Below, one piece after another: positions 17,593-26,953 of a DNA stretch of 47,866 bases. Under the pieces are notes generated by a model. The model had not been told where the DNA came from and ran no database searches. It saw nothing but the letters and a program-made list of their open reading frames with translations. The position numbers and the translations under genes are program-made. This DNA comes from Acidiphilium sp. 37-60-79 (GTDB taxonomy: Bacteria > Pseudomonadota > Alphaproteobacteria > Acetobacterales > Acetobacteraceae): assembly GCA_002279355.1 (NCBI GenBank), contig NCBV01000008.1, forward strand, positions 53,235 to 101,100, in the 5' to 3' direction. Position 1 is the first letter of the stretch. Each line of letters begins with the position of its first letter.

Positions 17593-19290
17593 TCAAAAAC
17601 TGTTGCCCGTGCTCAACAGATAATGCTCAGCGAGCGGCCCCAGCGTATCTGCCGGCATAAATTGTAGGCCACCGAGAATGATGATCACGCCGATCAACAA
17701 TCCGACGAATAACGGACCATCGGTGGGAAATGTGCCGCTGGACATTGCTAATTTCGGCTTGAGCGCCAGCGATCCGGCAATTGCGAGCACCGGGATTAAC
17801 ACGGCAAACCGGCCAAACAGCATCGCCATACCCAACCCATAATCGAGCAAGGGCGTATTGGCCGACAATCCAGCAAAGGCCGAGCCATTATTCTCGGTGG
17901 CCGACGTCCAGCCATACAGCATTTCAGTCAGCCCATGCGGGCCCGCATTGCTGAGCGCGCCAAGGCCGGACTTGGTCAATAGCGAAAATCCAGCACCCGC
18001 CAAGATGAACATGGTTTGCACCAAAATCGCCAACATCGCGAGCTTGATCTCGCGCGCTTGCACTTTTTTGCCCAGATATTCTGGTGTGCGCCCCACCATC
18101 AATCCCGCGACAAACACGGCGAGCAGCGCAAATAGCACCATGCCATACAAGCCTGACCCCACACCACCCGGTGCCACCTCGTCAAGCTGCATCAGAAATA
18201 ACGGCACCAACCCGCCGAGCGGTGTATAACTATCGGTCACCGAGTTGACGGCGCCGGTGGACGTGCCGGTGGCCGCCGTGTTGAAAATGGTCGATTGCGC
18301 AATCCCAAAGCGCATCTCCTTGCCGACCATGTTCCCCGGCTGCACCATGATCCCTGCATGCACCAAAATCGGATTATTCGTTGCCTCGGCAGCATAATCT
18401 CCCAGCATGGCCAAACCGAGAATGAGCCCCATCGCGGCAAAGAGCGCGATACCCTCGCGCTTGCGCCCAATCATGTGACCGAGCGTGATCGGCAAGGCGA
18501 AACCGATAATCAATATCAGCCATATTTCGAGAAGGTTGGTCAGCGCTGTTGGATTCTCAAACGGATGTGCCGAATTGGCGTTAAAAAACCCGCCCCCATT
18601 GGTCCCCAACTCCTTAATCACCTCCTGCAATGCCACCGGTCCGCGGGCGATCGTTTGCGCACCACCGGCCAAGGTATGAACCGTCGCAAATGGCGCAAAG
18701 GTCTGTGGCACGCCGGAGAATAGCAACAGAATCGCCGAGAAAAGCACGATTGGCAGCAAAAGATACAAGATCACCCTGGTAATATCGACATAGATATTGC
18801 CAAGCGTCTTCAACCCACCGCTAACAAAAGCACGCATCAGCGCCGCGGCGACCGCAATGCCAGCGGCCGCGGAGATGAACATGTGCACCGCAAGACCAAA
18901 CATTTGCGCGCCGTTCGATATTTGGCTTTCCGGTGCATAGGCTTGCCAATTGGTATTGGTGGTAAAACTAACGGCGGTATTGAACGCCAACATCGGCGCC
19001 ATACCAGGAATATGCTGAGGATTAAACGGCAAATAATATTGCAGGCGCAGAATCGCAAACAGCAATAGCGCGTGAATGGCACTCAAGAGCAGCAACGCAA
19101 TAGCATAGCCCTGCCAGCCCATCTGCCGGGCCGGATCGATCCCGCAAAGGCGATACAGCCCTCGCTCAACCGGCGCAGCAAAAGTAATTTCGCCCCGAAA
19201 AATCAAAGCAATATACCGCCCCAGCGGCACAGCCGCGCCGAATACCAGCACCAGGATCAATCCGATATAGCCAAGCCCATGGAGCGTCAT
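17593..19290 (-). CDS. kdpA: K+-transporting ATPase subunit A
   Basis: KdpA is the K+-binding channel-like subunit, related to the Trk/Ktr family with four pseudo-repeats. The 565-residue, strongly hydrophobic protein includes the selectivity-filter segments: [10 protein letters not shown] in repeat one, [20 protein letters not shown] in repeat two, GTSTGAVNS in repeat three and [11 protein letters not shown] in repeat four. Family length is normal and about ten membrane helices are visible. It begins two bases after the kdpF stop. Confidence 0.98.
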   Translation of the reverse strand: MTLHGLGYIGLILVLVFGAAVPLGRYIALIFRGEITFAAPVERGLYRLCGIDPARQMGWQGYAIALLLLSAIHALLLFAILRLQYYLPFNPQHIPGMAPMLAFNTAVSFTTNTNWQAYAPESQISNGAQMFGLAVHMFISAAAGIAVAAALMRAFVSGGLKTLGNIYVDITRVILYLLLPIVLFSAILLLFSGVPQTFAPFATVHTLAGGAQTIARGPVALQEVIKELGTNGGGFFNANSAHPFENPTALTNLLEIWLILIIGFALPITLGHMIGRKREGIALFAAMGLILGLAMLGDYAAEATNNPILVHAGIMVQPGNMVGKEMRFGIAQSTIFNTAATGTSTGAVNSVTDSYTPLGGLVPLFLMQLDEVAPGGVGSGLYGMVLFALLAVFVAGLMVGRTPEYLGKKVQAREIKLAMLAILVQTMFILAGAGFSLLTKSGLGALSNAGPHGLTEMLYGWTSATENNGSAFAGLSANTPLLDYGLGMAMLFGRFAVLIPVLAIAGSLALKPKLAMSSGTFPTDGPLFVGLLIGVIIILGGLQFMPADTLGPLAEHYLLSTGNSF

Positions 19291-19292
19291 AA

Positions 19293-19379
19293 TTAAAAAT
19301 CCTCCGGCCGGACCAAGGCCCAGACCAGATAGACCAACAAGCCGACCGAAACGACGGCGCCGAGCGTAAGGTCAATCAT
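19293..19379 (-). CDS. kdpF: K+-transporting ATPase small subunit F
   Basis: This 28-residue single-span peptide (MIDLTLGAVVSVGLLVYLV, ending ALVRPEDF) matches KdpF, which stabilises the KdpABC complex. The terminal RPEDF/RPEKF pattern is characteristic. It sits two bases before kdpA. Confidence 0.92.
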   Translation of the reverse strand: MIDLTLGAVVSVGLLVYLVWALVRPEDF

Positions 19380-19381
19380 GA

Positions 19382-19465
19382 TCAGATCCGATCACAGAGC
19401 GCGATATACGCCATAAACAGCGCAAAGCTCGCAATGATTACGGCAATGGCCAGACTATCACCCAT
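19382..19465 (-). CDS. 27-residue membrane peptide leading the kdp operon
   Basis: An ATG at 19465 opens a 27-codon frame ending two bases before kdpF. The product is one hydrophobic helix (AIAVIIASFALFMAYIAL) with the tail CDRI. GGAGCGG is positioned as a ribosome site. From memory, similar tiny membrane ORFs ending in a C-x-R/K-L/I motif precede kdpF in other bacteria, but usually go unannotated. It may be an accessory pump subunit or a regulatory leader peptide; neither is shown. Confidence 0.72.
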   Translation of the reverse strand: MGDSLAIAVIIASFALFMAYIALCDRI

Positions 19466-19551
19466 GATCCGCTCCGATCGATCGGTCCAGCAAAACCGGC
19501 GCACCTATCGCGCTGGCCGGGACCGCGCCAATGAATAGGCGTTCAGGGCAT

Positions 19552-19578
19552 AAAAAAACGAGCCGACGACGCGGCCCG
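19552..19578 (-). terminator. Rho-independent terminator after the first symporter gene
   Basis: On the minus strand CGGGCC (19578-19573) pairs with GGCTCG (19564-19559) across an eight-base loop, followed by seven T residues (19558-19552). It lies about 80 bases after the symporter stop and insulates the kdp operon from the transcript upstream. Confidence 0.8.
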
Positions 19579-19659
19579 TTTCATAAAAATCATATAAAAA
19601 TTCGCCGCCGACCCGCGAAATCGCGAGCCGACGGGGTTATCGTCGTCTGCGCCGCGAGA

Positions 19660-21192
19660 TCACGCGTAGTCAGAAGCCTCCGTCACATCGCGGGTGCGGT
19701 CCGAGGCAAAGGCGTGAAACACTGGCGACAGCACCGTCGCGACAATCACATTCAGCGCGAAGGTCACAATAGCAATGTAGCAAGGGATGACCATGCCAAA
19801 GATATGGAACGGATAGATCGCACCAGCCAAATGATTGAGCAATGCCAGGTGCGTGGCCAGAATAAACCCACTCGCCCAGCCAATCAGCAAGGCCCAGCCA
19901 TTATAAAAGCGGGTGAACAGGCTAAACACGATGGAGGGGAAAATCTGGATCATCCACATACCGCCCAGGAGCTGCAGCTGGATCGCATATTTCAGCGGTA
20001 GGCCAAACACGAAGGCCAGCGCACCAACGATCATCACAATCGAGAATAATTTCGCCACCATCGATTCTTGAGCGGGGGAAACACCCGTATTGATGAATTG
20101 GCGCCAGATGTCGCGGGTAAAAATATTCGCCGAGGCAATCGCCATGATCGCGGCGGGCACCAGCGCGCCAATCGCAATCGCCGCGAAAGCAACGCCAACA
20201 AACCAACCCGGCAGCGTGTGCAACAGCAACGCTGGCACCGAAAAGCTCGGACCGAATTCCTTAAAGCCCTTGGCGAATTCCGGCATCGTGCTCACCCCAG
20301 CCACAGCGGCCATCGCACCCAGCAAAGTAATCAGGCCGAGCATGAAGGAATAAGCTGGCAAAATAACCGCATTGCGCCGCACCACCTCGCGGCTGCGTGC
20401 TGACAGAATTCCGGTCATCGCATGCGGATATAAAAACAACGCCATGGCCGAGCCGAGTGCTAAAGTTGCATATCCAGAATAAATGCCGGTACCCCCTTTC
20501 GGCGGATGCGCGAGCAACAGCTTAGCCGGAGCAATTTTGGCGAAAATCGTGCCAAAGCCACCCAGCTCACTGGGGATAACAATCACTGCGACAATAATCG
20601 TCAAATAAATCAGGATATCCTTGACAATCGCGATCATCGCCGGCGCGCGCAGGCCCGAGGTAAAAGTGAAGGCAGCCAGCACCAAGAACGCAATAATCAA
20701 CGGCAAACGCGCGCCCAGCCCGGCGCCCGTAATACCGAGCCCGCCAATCACCGTCTGCATACCCACAAGCTGCAACGCGATATAGGGCATGGTCGCGACA
20801 ATGCCAGTCAAGCCGACGGCGAGTGCCAGATAGCGATTGCCATAGCGCCCACGCACGAATTCCGGCCCAGTGACAAACCCGTGCTTAGCCGAAACGCGCC
20901 ACAGCTTCGGGAAAATCACATACAAAATCGGATAAGCGACGATGGTGTAAGGCACCGCGAAAAACGCGATCGCACCGGCGCCAAACATCAAGGCTGGCAC
21001 CGCGATGAAGGTATAGGCCGTGTAAATATCGCCGCCGATCAGGAACCAGGAAATCAGCACGCCGAACTGCCGCCCGCCCAACCCCCATTCATGCAGCTGC
21101 GATAGGTCGCCGCCCTTCCAGCGGGCCGCCACAAAGCCGAGAATCAGCACGCCAATCACCAGAATGGCGAAAATAATCGTTGCAGTGGTCAT
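19660..21192 (-). CDS. Sodium:solute symporter, MctP-like monocarboxylate permease (copy 1)
   Basis: This 510-residue member of the SSS family has about 13 membrane helices. Conserved segments include EWGLGGRQFGVLISWFLIGGDIYTAYTF, GPEFVRGRYGNR, FTSGLRAPAMIAIVKD, LGSAMALFLYPHAMTGILSARSRE and AIGALVPAAIMAIASANIFTRDIW. This set fits MctP-type carriers of lactate, pyruvate or amino acids. The ATG at 21192 is preferred over upstream in-frame starts that would run into the DUF3311 gene. It follows that gene by ten bases and is a near copy of the gene at 21649-23181. The substrate is unknown. Confidence 0.9.
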   Translation of the reverse strand: MTTATIIFAILVIGVLILGFVAARWKGGDLSQLHEWGLGGRQFGVLISWFLIGGDIYTAYTFIAVPALMFGAGAIAFFAVPYTIVAYPILYVIFPKLWRVSAKHGFVTGPEFVRGRYGNRYLALAVGLTGIVATMPYIALQLVGMQTVIGGLGITGAGLGARLPLIIAFLVLAAFTFTSGLRAPAMIAIVKDILIYLTIIVAVIVIPSELGGFGTIFAKIAPAKLLLAHPPKGGTGIYSGYATLALGSAMALFLYPHAMTGILSARSREVVRRNAVILPAYSFMLGLITLLGAMAAVAGVSTMPEFAKGFKEFGPSFSVPALLLHTLPGWFVGVAFAAIAIGALVPAAIMAIASANIFTRDIWRQFINTGVSPAQESMVAKLFSIVMIVGALAFVFGLPLKYAIQLQLLGGMWMIQIFPSIVFSLFTRFYNGWALLIGWASGFILATHLALLNHLAGAIYPFHIFGMVIPCYIAIVTFALNVIVATVLSPVFHAFASDRTRDVTEASDYA

Positions 21193-21202
21193 GATCTGAT
21201 CC

Positions 21203-21418
21203 TCAGCGTTCTGCGCGATAGACAACAAAAATAATCAGCGCCGACAAAGGTACCCAGAGTAGCTGATACCAGTAAAAAAATGGAAAACCGGCAAGCTCCG
21301 GCGCCTTACTATTGTAAAACGGCACCCAGAGCGTCGCGATGAATGGGATGAGCAGCAACCAACGCAACGGCGATGATCGCGCCGGGGATTGATCCGTTGA
21401 ATTTTGATGGTCAGACAT
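21203..21418 (-). CDS. DUF3311-family small membrane protein, symporter partner
   Basis: The 71-residue protein has two hydrophobic helices (RWLLLIPFIATLWVPFY and FFYWYQLLWVPLSALIIFVVY) and matches DUF3311, a family commonly encoded just upstream of MctP-type symporters and presumed to be an accessory subunit. The ATG at 21418 has a strong AGGGGGG ribosome site. Only the copy 1 symporter has it adjacent. Confidence 0.85.
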   Translation of the reverse strand: MSDHQNSTDQSPARSSPLRWLLLIPFIATLWVPFYNSKAPELAGFPFFYWYQLLWVPLSALIIFVVYRAER

Positions 21419-21625
21419 AGTGATAGCCCCCCTGATGAGTGTCGCCGCGGCATCAAGCATGACGACGCGAAGATGATTACCGAGCGGTCGTTTGCATCAT
21501 GATCGATCTCGATTGAACCACCGATTCAATCAAAAGCGAACAAATATGCTCGACCCAGCAAGGCGAGATCATAATTAGTATATAGCCAACGCGATCTAGA
21601 ACGAATATCGATGTCCGTGCAAGCG

Positions 21626-21642
21626 GCGCGGCCTCGCCGCGC
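21626..21642 (-). terminator. Short GC hairpin after the second symporter gene
   Basis: GCGCGGC and GCCGCGC form a perfect seven-pair stem with a three-base loop, seven bases past the copy 2 symporter stop. There is no T run, so it may be a rho-dependent or RNA-stabilising element. The rest of the 230-base gap (21419-21648) holds nothing recognised. Confidence 0.45.
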
Positions 21643-21648
21643 ATGCCA

Positions 21649-23181
21649 TCACGCGTAATCGGACGCCACGGTCATGTCGCGGCTGCGATCGGACGCAATT
21701 CGATGAAACAGCGGCGATAAAGCCGAGGCAATCACCACATTCACGCAGAACGTTACAAGAGCAATGTAGCAGGGCACGGTGTAGCCGAACAGATCAAACG
21801 CATAAATCGCGCCGGTCAGATGGTTCAGCAGCGCGAGGTAGGTCGCCATACCAAAGCCAACGGTCCAGCCGATGAGCAACGCCCAACCGTTGTAAAAGCG
21901 CGTGAACAGGCTGAACGCCACGGCGGGAAAGGTCTGAATAATCCACATACCTCCCAGCAATTGCAGCTGGATCGCGTATTTCAGCGGTAGGCCGACCTCA
22001 AACACCAAGCCACCGATAATGATCGCGATCGCAAACAGCTTGGCAATCAAGGATTCCAACCCTTGCGACATCGAAGGCGCAATAAATTGACGCCAAATAT
22101 CGCGGGTAAAAATATTCGCCGCCGCAATACCCATAATTGCCGCAGGCACCAACGCACCAATGGCAATCGCCGCAAACGCGATGCCAACAAACCAGCCTGG
22201 CAATGAATGGATCAACAAAGCGGGAAGCGAGAAATTCGGACCATAATCACGAAAACCTTTCGCGAATTCTGGTATTTTATTAACACCAGCCGCCACCGCC
22301 ATCACCCCGAACAGCGCGATCAGCCCCAACATCAATGAGAAAGCCGGCAGCAAGAACGCGTTGCGACGCACCACATCACGGCTGCGCGCCGCGAGAACAC
22401 CGGTCATTGTATGCGGGTATAAAAACAACGCCATCGCCGAGCCGAGCGCCAGCGTCGCATAGCCCGAATAGAGACCGGCCGAGCCCGCAGGCGGGTGCGC
22501 CAGCACCAAATGCCCCGCAGGCAACTTGCCAAAAACAGCGCCAAATCCGCCAAGCTCTGCCGGAATCACGATAATCCCGACAATCACTGTCAGGAAAATC
22601 AGCAAATTCTTAACCACCGAAACCATCGCAACCGCCCGCAGCCCTGACGTAACGGTGAACAGCGCCACCAGCGTAACCGCCATGATCAGCGGCAAATGCG
22701 CGCCCAGCCCGGTGCCCGTAAACCCAAGGGCGCCCAGCACCGTTTGCATGCCGACCAGTTGCAACGCGATATACGGCACCGTTGCAAGAATACCAGTGAT
22801 GCCGATCGCCAAGGCCAGCAGACGGTTGCCATAGCGCGCGCGCACGAACTCAGCACCCGTCACATAGCCATATTTGGCCGAGACCCGCCATAATTTCGGA
22901 AAAATGGCAAATAGCACGATATTTGCCATTAACGTGTATGACACCGCGAAATAAGCCAACGCGCCGACACCAAACATCAACGCAGGCACCGCAATAAAAG
23001 TATAGGCGGTATAAACATCGCCTCCGACCAGAAACCAGGACATCAGCAACCCAAATTGCCGTCCTCCCAACCCCCATTCATGCAGTTTCGACAGATCATG
23101 GCCCTTGAGTCGCGCCACACTATCGACAATGATCAGCACGCCAATGACCAAAACAACAAAAATAACCGTTGCTAAACCCAT
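21649..23181 (-). CDS. Sodium:solute symporter, MctP-like (copy 2)
   Basis: This 510-residue SSS-family carrier has exactly the same length as copy 1 and long shared stretches (HEWGLGGRQFG, YTAYTFIAVPALMFG, PYIALQLVGMQTV, GWFVGIAFAAIAIGALVPAAIMG, the SDYA C-terminus). Differences are concentrated in membrane helices and loops, such as GAVFGKLPAGHLVLAHPPAGSAG. It is a tandem paralogue, which may have a different substrate or expression. No DUF3311 gene precedes it; the 148 bases between it and gmk hold nothing recognised. Confidence 0.9.
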   Translation of the reverse strand: MGLATVIFVVLVIGVLIIVDSVARLKGHDLSKLHEWGLGGRQFGLLMSWFLVGGDVYTAYTFIAVPALMFGVGALAYFAVSYTLMANIVLFAIFPKLWRVSAKYGYVTGAEFVRARYGNRLLALAIGITGILATVPYIALQLVGMQTVLGALGFTGTGLGAHLPLIMAVTLVALFTVTSGLRAVAMVSVVKNLLIFLTVIVGIIVIPAELGGFGAVFGKLPAGHLVLAHPPAGSAGLYSGYATLALGSAMALFLYPHTMTGVLAARSRDVVRRNAFLLPAFSLMLGLIALFGVMAVAAGVNKIPEFAKGFRDYGPNFSLPALLIHSLPGWFVGIAFAAIAIGALVPAAIMGIAAANIFTRDIWRQFIAPSMSQGLESLIAKLFAIAIIIGGLVFEVGLPLKYAIQLQLLGGMWIIQTFPAVAFSLFTRFYNGWALLIGWTVGFGMATYLALLNHLTGAIYAFDLFGYTVPCYIALVTFCVNVVIASALSPLFHRIASDRSRDMTVASDYA

Positions 23182-23329
23182 TATCCGATCCTCGGCCCGT
23201 TTGCCCCGTTGAACACAACCAACACCCGCAGATTGCGCTCAGCACAACCTGTACGCTCATGTCTCATACTATCAAAAACAGCTTCATCAAGCGCGTCAGA
23301 GCAATTTCACGACGATTATTTGCCGATTC

Positions 23330-23947
23330 CTAAGCGGAATCGCCACCCTCGTCTTCCATCGCAAACCCCGCTTGGCGTGCCGTCGCCAATCGCGACGCTC
23401 GCAGAATCGCCTGTAAATCGTTCAGCGCCTGATCCAGATCATCATTGCGCACGATATAGTCAAACTCGCTTTGATGCGCCCATTCCGATTGCGCCGCCGC
23501 CATTCGCCGCGCCACATCCTCCGGCGCATCGCCCCGCCCCAGCAGCCTTGCCCGCAACGCCGCTAAGCTTGGCGGGCGGATAAACACCCCCACCACATCG
23601 CCGGGCAACGCCGCCCGCACCTGCCGAAATCCCTGCCAATCAATATCGAACAACACATCCTGCCCGGCCCGCAACCGCGCCTCCACCGGCGCGCGCGGCG
23701 TGCCATAGGAGCGCTCAAACACCGTGGCATGCTCCAAAAACGCCCCCGCCGTCACCATCGCGGCGAATTGTTCGTTGGTCTTGAAAAAATAATGCTCGCC
23801 CTCCTGTTCACCGGCACGCGGCGCACGGGTGGTCGCGCTGATCGAGAGCGCCAGCGCCGGGTTCGCCGCCAATAAACGACGCGACAAGGTCGTCTTGCCC
23901 GCGCCAGAGGGCGCCGCCAGCACGAGGCATAGGCCCCGCCGGCTCAC
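23330..23947 (-). CDS. gmk: Guanylate kinase
   Basis: Gmk phosphorylates GMP to GDP. The 205-residue protein has the P-loop APSGAGKTT (residues 12-20), the GMP-binding ISATTRAPRAGEQEGEHYFF segment and LFDIDWQGFRQV. The start is GTG at 23947, three bases after the yicC stop. Co-transcription with yicC is common in bacteria. Confidence 0.96.
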   Translation of the reverse strand: MSRRGLCLVLAAPSGAGKTTLSRRLLAANPALALSISATTRAPRAGEQEGEHYFFKTNEQFAAMVTAGAFLEHATVFERSYGTPRAPVEARLRAGQDVLFDIDWQGFRQVRAALPGDVVGVFIRPPSLAALRARLLGRGDAPEDVARRMAAAQSEWAHQSEFDYIVRNDDLDQALNDLQAILRASRLATARQAGFAMEDEGGDSA

Positions 23948-23950
23948 GCC

Positions 23951-24856
23951 TCACTCCACATTCGCCACCTGCTCGCGCAATTGCTCAATCGCCGCCTTCA
24001 ACTCCAGCCCAAGCGCGGTCAAGGGCAGTGACGCCGATTTGCTGCACAGCGTATTCGCCTCGCGATTAAATTCCTGCACCAGAAAATCCAGCCGCCGCCC
24101 AACCGCCCGCGCCTCGGCCAGCAACGCCCGCGCCGCCCCGCAATGGGCCTCTAGCCGATCCAGCTCCTCCGTCACATCCGATTTCGCCGCCAAAATCGCG
24201 ATCTCCTGCGCCAAGCGCTCCGGCGCCACCGACTCCGCGCCGCCCAGCAGCGCCGCCAGCGCGCCCTGCAACCGGGCCATATGGCGTTCGGCTTGCCCCT
24301 GCGCGAGGCCGCGCGCCCGGGCGGTCAAATCCTCAATCCGATCCAGCGTGGCGGCGAGAATAACCGCAAGCCGCGCCCCTTCCGCCCGGCGCGATAAATC
24401 CAACGCGGCGACCGCACGCTCAAACAGACCAAAAATGCTCCGCTCCAAGGCCTGATCCGCCGCCGGATCGGCCCGCTCCACCCCGTCCTCGCGGCAAAGC
24501 ACGCCTGGCAGCGCCAACACCGCCTCCGCGCACGGCGCTGGTGCGTCAGGCAAGCGCGCACGAATATCCTCAATCGCCCGCAACATCGCCGCCAACGCGA
24601 CCGGATCGACCACTAGCCCCGGCCGCTCCTCGCGCTTGCGGCTCAGCGTCGCGGTAACATTGCCGCGCCCCAAAGCCCGTTCCGCAATCGGGCGCAGCAC
24701 CGCCTCCAGCCGGTCCAACCCCGGTGGCAAACGCAGTTTAATGTCCAAACCCCGGCCATTGACGCTGCGGATCTCCACCACCAGCGCATCGCCCGGCTCG
24801 GCCACCCGGGCGAACCCCGTCATCGAGGCCAGTTCAGGCGGCATTTCTGCGCTCAC
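23951..24856 (-). CDS. yicC: YicC-family endoribonuclease-like protein
   Basis: This 301-residue protein begins with the conserved SMTGFARV motif (residues 11-18), has the EIRSVNGRGLDIKLRLP segment and ends in REANTLCSKSASLPLTALGLELKAAIEQLREQV, diagnostic of YicC. The family is linked to RNA decay and stationary-phase survival. The GTG at 24856 overlaps the ccrM stop by four bases; an ATG four codons inside is an alternative. Confidence 0.94.
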   Translation of the reverse strand: MSAEMPPELASMTGFARVAEPGDALVVEIRSVNGRGLDIKLRLPPGLDRLEAVLRPIAERALGRGNVTATLSRKREERPGLVVDPVALAAMLRAIEDIRARLPDAPAPCAEAVLALPGVLCREDGVERADPAADQALERSIFGLFERAVAALDLSRRAEGARLAVILAATLDRIEDLTARARGLAQGQAERHMARLQGALAALLGGAESVAPERLAQEIAILAAKSDVTEELDRLEAHCGAARALLAEARAVGRRLDFLVQEFNREANTLCSKSASLPLTALGLELKAAIEQLREQVANVE

Positions 24857-25932
24857 AGGCGCATCGTCGCGCGCAGCGTATCAATCGTGACCAGCCGACC
24901 ATCGCGCTCAATATGCCAAAAACTCCAACCATTGCAGCTTGCGGCATTCTGCACCGCCGCCCCCACCTGATGGATCGACCCGCGCACCGCACCCGCAATA
25001 ATCGTCCCATCCGCCGCCACCACCGCCCGCACCCGGCGCAGCCGATCATGCAGCACCGTGCCGGCCGGAACCAAGCCCTGCTCCACCAAGGTGCCAAACG
25101 GAATCCGCGGCGCATCCCGGCGCGACAGGGTGGAGGTTAAATAAGGCGGTGCCGCGCGCATCGCCTTCAACCGCGCCCAACCCGCTTCCACATAGGCCGG
25201 ATGCCGCTCAATCCCGATAAAATGCCGGTTCAACCGCTTCGCCACCGCCGCCGTGGTGGCTGTGCCGGCAAACGGATCGAGCACCACGTCATCAGGGTTG
25301 GTCGCCGCCAGAATCACCCGATGCAACAAGGCTTCCGGCTTTTGCGTCGGGTGCAGCTTCAAGCCGTGATCATTGCGCAACCGTTCCGCACCGGTGCAAA
25401 GCGGCAAGGTCCAATCCGAGCGCATTTGCAAATCCTCGTTCAGCGCCTTCATCGCCTGGTAATTGAACTTATAGCGCGAGGTCGGCTCGCGCGCAGCCCA
25501 AATTAATGTCTCATGCGCATTGGTAAAGCGCCGCCCGCGAAAATTCGGCATCGGGTTGGATTTGCGCCAAATCACATCATTCAGAATCCAAAACCCCAAA
25601 TCCTGCAAAATCGAGCCGATCCGAAATATATTATGATATGAGCCGATCACCCAAATCGTCGCATCCTTATGCATCAGCCGCCTGCACTCGCTGAGCCACG
25701 CCCGGGTGAACGCGTCATAAGCGGCAAAATCGGCAAATTTATCCCAATCGTCATCAACCGCATCGACCAGACTATCATCAGGCCGCCGCAACTCCCCGCG
25801 CAACTGCAAATTATAAGGCGGATCGGCAAAAATACAGTCAATCGACGCATCGGGCAGCATGCGCATCATCTCGACGGCATCGCCGAGAAGCAATTGGTCG
25901 AGCGGCAATTCGCGAATAGCGTGCACGGGCAA
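24853..25932 (-). CDS. ccrM: CcrM-type adenine-N6 DNA methyltransferase (GANTC)
   Basis: CcrM methylates the adenine of GANTC and times the cell cycle in alphaproteobacteria. The 359-residue protein has the catalytic DPPY (residues 37-40, then NLQLRGELRRPD), the SAM-binding DPFAGTATT motif and a C-terminal RAMA-like domain ending SCNGWSFWHIERDG. The start appears to be TTG at 25932, with GAGG at six bases; a GTG two codons inside is possible. A GATTC methylation site lies just upstream of a TATAGT -10 box. It heads a ccrM-yicC-gmk operon. Confidence 0.95.
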   Translation of the reverse strand: MPVHAIRELPLDQLLLGDAVEMMRMLPDASIDCIFADPPYNLQLRGELRRPDDSLVDAVDDDWDKFADFAAYDAFTRAWLSECRRLMHKDATIWVIGSYHNIFRIGSILQDLGFWILNDVIWRKSNPMPNFRGRRFTNAHETLIWAAREPTSRYKFNYQAMKALNEDLQMRSDWTLPLCTGAERLRNDHGLKLHPTQKPEALLHRVILAATNPDDVVLDPFAGTATTAAVAKRLNRHFIGIERHPAYVEAGWARLKAMRAAPPYLTSTLSRRDAPRIPFGTLVEQGLVPAGTVLHDRLRRVRAVVAADGTIIAGAVRGSIHQVGAAVQNAASCNGWSFWHIERDGRLVTIDTLRATMRL

Positions 25933-25957
25933 TGGAAACCTCAGTAATCGTCAGTCC

Positions 25958-25974
25958 ACTATACCTGACGAATC
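25958..25974 (-). promoter_or_regulatory. Candidate ccrM promoter with a GANTC site
   Basis: The minus strand has TATAGT (25963-25958), a good -10 box, about 26 bases before the TTG start. GATTC (25974-25970) lies seven bases upstream of it. No clear -35 was found. In Caulobacter, GANTC sites near the ccrM promoter link transcription to methylation state; here that is inferred. Confidence 0.45.
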
Positions 25975-26007
25975 GCCCGTGACCGCGTCAATGGGCTTTT
26001 GCTCGCG

Positions 26008-26943
26008 CTAAATAATATCCTCCGCCGCCTCAAGCGACGGCTTTTTGGCCCGGCCCAGCATCAACACCGCCCGGGGTTTCAGCGACTCATGCTGGTTGCG
26101 CCGGTGCAGAATCGTTGTGCCAAAGGCGATGTGCCGACATAAATACTGCGTCGGCTCCTCATTATTCCCCTTCTCGCGGAACATTTCGGTAAATTGCACC
26201 CGCCCCAAAACCCCCGAACCGCGCAGGCTGCGCGCATGACGGCGCATGCCATCTACCGCAGTGGCGCGCACTCGGCGCTGAAACCCGGCCAGCACCTCCA
26301 ACTCTTGATTATAAAAGCTGCGCTGCGCATCGGCCCAGCCATAGGGATCAGCCATCCACTCGAAATGCGCGCCCACCGCCAGCCCGATGGGCAAAATCCC
26401 CGCCTCCAACAGCCGGGCAAATTCCAATTGTGACACAGTCGCCACCAAAGGCGGACCACTATGCGCATAGCCCTTAATCGTTACCGCCGTCCCAGTCACC
26501 GCATAATCCATCGAAGCCCGTGCCTCGGCATCATTCAACCGCCGCGTCTTCAGCCGCACCTCCACCACCGCATGCGCCCCCATCAGCGATGCCTCATGCT
26601 GCATGCGCGCAATCGCCGCATTCCAGCCATCGCGATGGCCCTCGGTCCAGGAATAGCCGAAATGAAACCAGCAATTACCTGACACCATGCCCAGCGTTTC
26701 GATCCCATGGGTGTGCAAGGTGAGCAAATCCGCCGGCGATGCGGTGGACACCCAGGGCAATTTGCCCACCGCCGTATGGCGCAGCCGCTCAGCGACGAAG
26801 CCCGGCACGCTGTTGCGCCGGAGTGCTACCGACCATTCCTGCATCCGCGCATCCTGCCGCGCCATCTCGGCGGGGTCTTGCGCTTGCGGCACCTGTGCTG
26901 AGACCGCCCCCACCACGCCCTTCAGTAAATCCTTGAACGACAT
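26008..26943 (-). CDS. Double YbjQ-family (heavy-metal-binding-like) protein B
   Basis: The 311-residue protein holds two YbjQ-type domains. The first covers about residues 60-155 (LHTHGIETLGMVSGNCWFHFGYSW, then MQHEASLMGAHAVVEVRLKTRR and MDYAVTGTAVT). The second covers about 165-290 (TVSQLEFARLLEAGILPIGLAVGAHFEW, then FGTTILH). There is no signal peptide or membrane helix. YbjQ proteins form dodecin-like oligomers; metal binding is only presumed. It is the last gene of the PspA operon, ten bases after the 129-residue unknown. Confidence 0.78.
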   Translation of the reverse strand: MSFKDLLKGVVGAVSAQVPQAQDPAEMARQDARMQEWSVALRRNSVPGFVAERLRHTAVGKLPWVSTASPADLLTLHTHGIETLGMVSGNCWFHFGYSWTEGHRDGWNAAIARMQHEASLMGAHAVVEVRLKTRRLNDAEARASMDYAVTGTAVTIKGYAHSGPPLVATVSQLEFARLLEAGILPIGLAVGAHFEWMADPYGWADAQRSFYNQELEVLAGFQRRVRATAVDGMRRHARSLRGSGVLGRVQFTEMFREKGNNEEPTQYLCRHIAFGTTILHRRNQHESLKPRAVLMLGRAKKPSLEAAEDII

Positions 26944-26953
26944 GGCGCCCTCC

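Noticed and set aside
19466-19551. Possible kdp promoter (TTGGCG, 16 bases, GATAGG on the minus strand)
   Set aside because: Both boxes are weak and no KdpE-type binding site could be recognised, so it was not listed as a feature.
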